Positions 61,586 through 64,000 of a stretch of DNA of 64,000 nucleotides are shown in pieces. The stretch is from contig OU612067.1 in assembly GCA_914767715.1 (NCBI GenBank), forward strand, positions 17,801,001 through 17,865,000, written 5' to 3'. The notes below the pieces were generated by a model that was given only the letters and a program-made list of their open reading frames with translations, was not told the DNA's origin and searched no databases. How positions within the stretch are numbered: position 1 is the first letter of the stretch; each line of letters opens with the position of its first letter. The position numbers were made by a program, and so were the translations under genes. The stretch is from Membranipora membranacea. Lineage: Eukaryota; Bryozoa; Gymnolaemata; Cheilostomatida; Membraniporidae.

Positions 61586-62440
61586 ACACCAAGTTTATCT
61601 GATACTGTAGAGTGTATTTTTCCGGAATTAAGTTTAGGTCAACAAAAAAGTTATAGTTTAAATTTTAGATTTCCTTTTACCAGGTCTCAAACCCACAAGG
61701 TCTTAACCAAATATAGAATGAATTGAATCACGACAAAAGAGTTGAGTTGCGGTGAACCATTTTCCTGTAGTAATTATAATAGGTTTGTGCTGTTTTATTC
61801 TGCTGCATGCGGATTCTGTTATTGGTGTTTAGCCGGCATCATTCCTGTGCCTTAGTCATGTAGCCAGCATGGCTTGAGGAAACTATAGCTTATATGTCCA
61901 TCTCAAAGGAAAGCTTCTAAATTTGACCTCCCAGATTTTAGGTTTTTCACGTAAATTTTCTGTTTTTCTTGGTCTGAGTGGCTTGAGATAAAGTTTATGT
62001 AAAAAGTCAAAATATGATCTATGAACCAGTGCCTCACTTAAACTACTGCCACATGTATAAGTAGAACACCAGACCTTTGTAAGGCACTATATATACTTAC
62101 TGGAGTGGTTCAGATCATTCCTCTAAGAGAACAGTTTATTACGATGTCGTGTCTCATATTGAAAAATACAAATGTACGCAAAACTTCATGTTTGTTATAA
62201 ATATAGCAAATGGAGAAAGTTACTCCATAAGGAGATAGCCAGAATAACTATAAGAAAAAAAGAATGGATTTCAAAAAGTTTGATAATCCGAAACAAGATT
62301 TTATGACTTAGCATAAAACACACCCTTTCCTGACAATAAAAGTTGTAAACCCCATTATATCTTACTACAACAACACTGTCAGAGAACAAAAAAACAAAAA
62401 AACATTGCTCCTATTGATAAATGGTGAGAGAAATTTGATA
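61586..62440. other. Interval upstream of the hAT element, no gene seen
   Basis: AT-rich DNA lies between the hAT element and the 3' end of the last gene. A minus-strand AATAAA candidate at 62135-62140 could terminate that gene, about 300 bases past its stop codon. Confidence 0.4.
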
Positions 62441-63489
62441 TCATGAAAGAAAATTTTGTTTTTCATCTGAATCCGTGATACATGATTTTCTCCTGCTTGG
62501 AATGTTCCTCACTAGCATAGTGACAGGGTCACACAACTCCAGTATCACTGTCATAACAACAACCCTTCCATCATCAGTACTAATATAGATAGTACGATCA
62601 TCTTCTCCTACTTTCATATCGACAGCGGTGCCGTGTAACAGGAAATGTGACCTCTCAACACTGTTCCTAGTATTCACAAGCCTTACAACAGTGTTATTAT
62701 CTGAAAGTAATGCTATATAGTTTCCATCTAACAGAAGTATCGGTTTGATCAACTCGGAGTGGTCGTATTGGTCCAAGTCTAAAGATCGGACCATCTTCCC
62801 TGCAAAACAAAAAGAAATTGTCTTTTGATTATCTCAAAAAGTAAGACATAGCCAGAGGCAGCAGTCATTTATTGTGCACTTGTCAGTTATGGGTAAAATA
62901 GCTACAGATGTACATGAATTTTGAAGCTGTCCTGATTTTATTGCTCAATAAGTAGGCTGCCAGAGTGACCGAAGTAGGTTGAGTGATGGAAGTGTTATTA
63001 TTTTATTGGCCAAATGTTGAAAATATGGGAAAGCAACCACCATAGATTTTTTGGTTTTATAATATAAACCACTTTATTTTGATCCACATATTTTCTTATT
63101 CTTTCTGCCAACCATCAGATTATCTCCTCTTGCATGAAGAAAATACAATCCACCATAAACTATAGGTATTCAAAGACGTTAGATCACACAACTATATGAG
63201 CGCTTATTTGTACGCCGTCACATTCACTGTTCATCTAATCATGTTACTACACATTACATGCCTTACGAGAAAATTATCTCACCAGTTTTGCCGTTATACA
63301 CCACCAGATTATGTACTATGTATGTGAGATGTTTCGTCACTAGTAGACTATCAGCTGGTACACTGGGTATGAGATAGTCTGATATGTGATGTAACACTGT
63401 AGAGTTCAGAAGGTCATACAGTATCATCCCTTTATTCATAGCATGTCCCATATTAACGGTGTGGTCTGCTTTGTATGGAGGCATCGCAC
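62441..63489 (-). CDS. 3' end of a beta-propeller (WD-repeat-like) protein, partial
   Basis: Two exons are supported: 63489-63283 and 62799-62441. They join in phase 1 at a glycine codon (NGKTG|KMVRSLD). Both splice sites are canonical (TCTCACAG acceptor, GTGAGA donor, TTTTGCAG acceptor), and the stop is at 62441-62443. About 188 residues are visible. The pattern of short strands such as LVVYNGKTGKMVRSL, NYIALLSDNNTVVRLVN, AVDMKVGEDDRTIYISTDDG and RVVVMTV repeats at blade-like spacing, as in a degenerate beta-propeller. It is reminiscent of the C-terminal propeller of NACHT-WD (NWD1-like) proteins, but without the ATPase part this is only a suggestion. The 5' part of the gene lies beyond the right edge. 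Confidence 0.6.
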
Positions 63490-64000
63490 CTGTGAGAAGA
63501 TTGTATGCTATTAGTTATATACAAAGAATAAACATGCTAAACATCGACTTTTCCGCACATGCCAAGTTGATTACTAGTTGGTTACTCATATTGTGGCAAG
63601 CTGATTTTACACTGTTAAGAACTGGCAGCGGTCTGGCTATCCTGAACTTTAGCAACCCCATGCTGTTGGTGAAAATTATTTGTCAATGCTGTCTCTTATT
63701 AGGCAAATGGAAGATTTGGAAATGTTATAATTCTCACGCGGAGTAATTCTATTCCAAACTTCCAAGTTAGGCACCATACAACATGGTGTATAAGGGGGAT
63801 GTCGTAAGGAATTGTCAAGTCGTCCAAACCAGCAGGGCAAGGGAACAAGATATTGGTACCACAGAAGAACAACAACCTTCTCCCCCTCTCACACTGATTT
63901 AATGAGAACCTGGATAACGAGCATGCTCCATGGGATCACACTGTTCATGTGATACACTTTTGCATGTATATCTCATGATCGATGGAGAGTGAATTAATTA
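63490..64000. other. Intron of the partial propeller gene up to the window edge
   Basis: No further exon with acceptable splice sites was recognised on the minus strand. The stretch is AT-rich and probably intronic. Confidence 0.4.

Noticed and set aside
1-64000. CRISPR arrays, bacterial operons or integrated viral genes
   Set aside because: No regularly spaced repeats with unique spacers, Shine-Dalgarno-led gene strings or viral replication or capsid motifs were recognised. The window is spliced eukaryotic DNA throughout.

Overview
The window is nuclear DNA from an intron-rich animal. Every coding region is split into many short exons with GT..AG introns and consistent phases. CLCA proteins are animal proteins, and the non-coding DNA is AT-rich and full of tRNA-derived SINEs, foldback elements, MITEs and microsatellites. 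The gene content fits an early-branching invertebrate (sponge, placozoan or cnidarian type), but nothing here fixes the phylum.

Left to right: (1) 1-5080 holds the last two coding exons of a plus-strand receptor-like protein with a tyrosine-motif tail (2437-3529), surrounded by repeats. (2) 5081-30864 holds two head-to-tail, minus-strand paralogous genes of the calcium-activated chloride channel regulator (CLCA) family. Both can be assembled completely, with 18 and 20 coding exons giving 1029 and 1091 residues. (3) 33665-41365 is a complete minus-strand argininosuccinate synthase (10 coding exons, 446 aa). (4) 42019-48090 is a complete plus-strand PIG-U, the GPI-transamidase subunit (11 coding exons, 456 aa). 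It shares a 653-bp divergent promoter interval with the synthase. (5) 48091-52024 is mostly repeats, foldbacks and one orphan first-exon-like segment. (6) 52025-57525 is a minus-strand gene for a 1227-aa protein that joins a long, degenerate ankyrin-repeat region to a C-terminal caspase-like (C14) domain. Its first coding exon and upstream DNA lie in an almost perfect 1963-bp tandem duplication (56813-60738). (7) 61144-61577 is a non-autonomous hAT-type transposon with a perfect 8-bp target duplication. (8) 62441-63489 is the 3' end of a minus-strand gene encoding a beta-propeller-like C-terminus; the gene runs off the right edge.

The neighbouring genes do not form a pathway. The two CLCA genes are a local duplication. 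Argininosuccinate synthase (arginine/urea metabolism) and PIG-U (GPI anchoring in the ER) are housekeeping neighbours. The most unusual object is the ankyrin-caspase fusion, with its duplicated 5' end whose single noticed difference changes an amino acid. All exon models come from reading splice sites and frames by eye; the summed exon lengths of the complete models are multiples of three.
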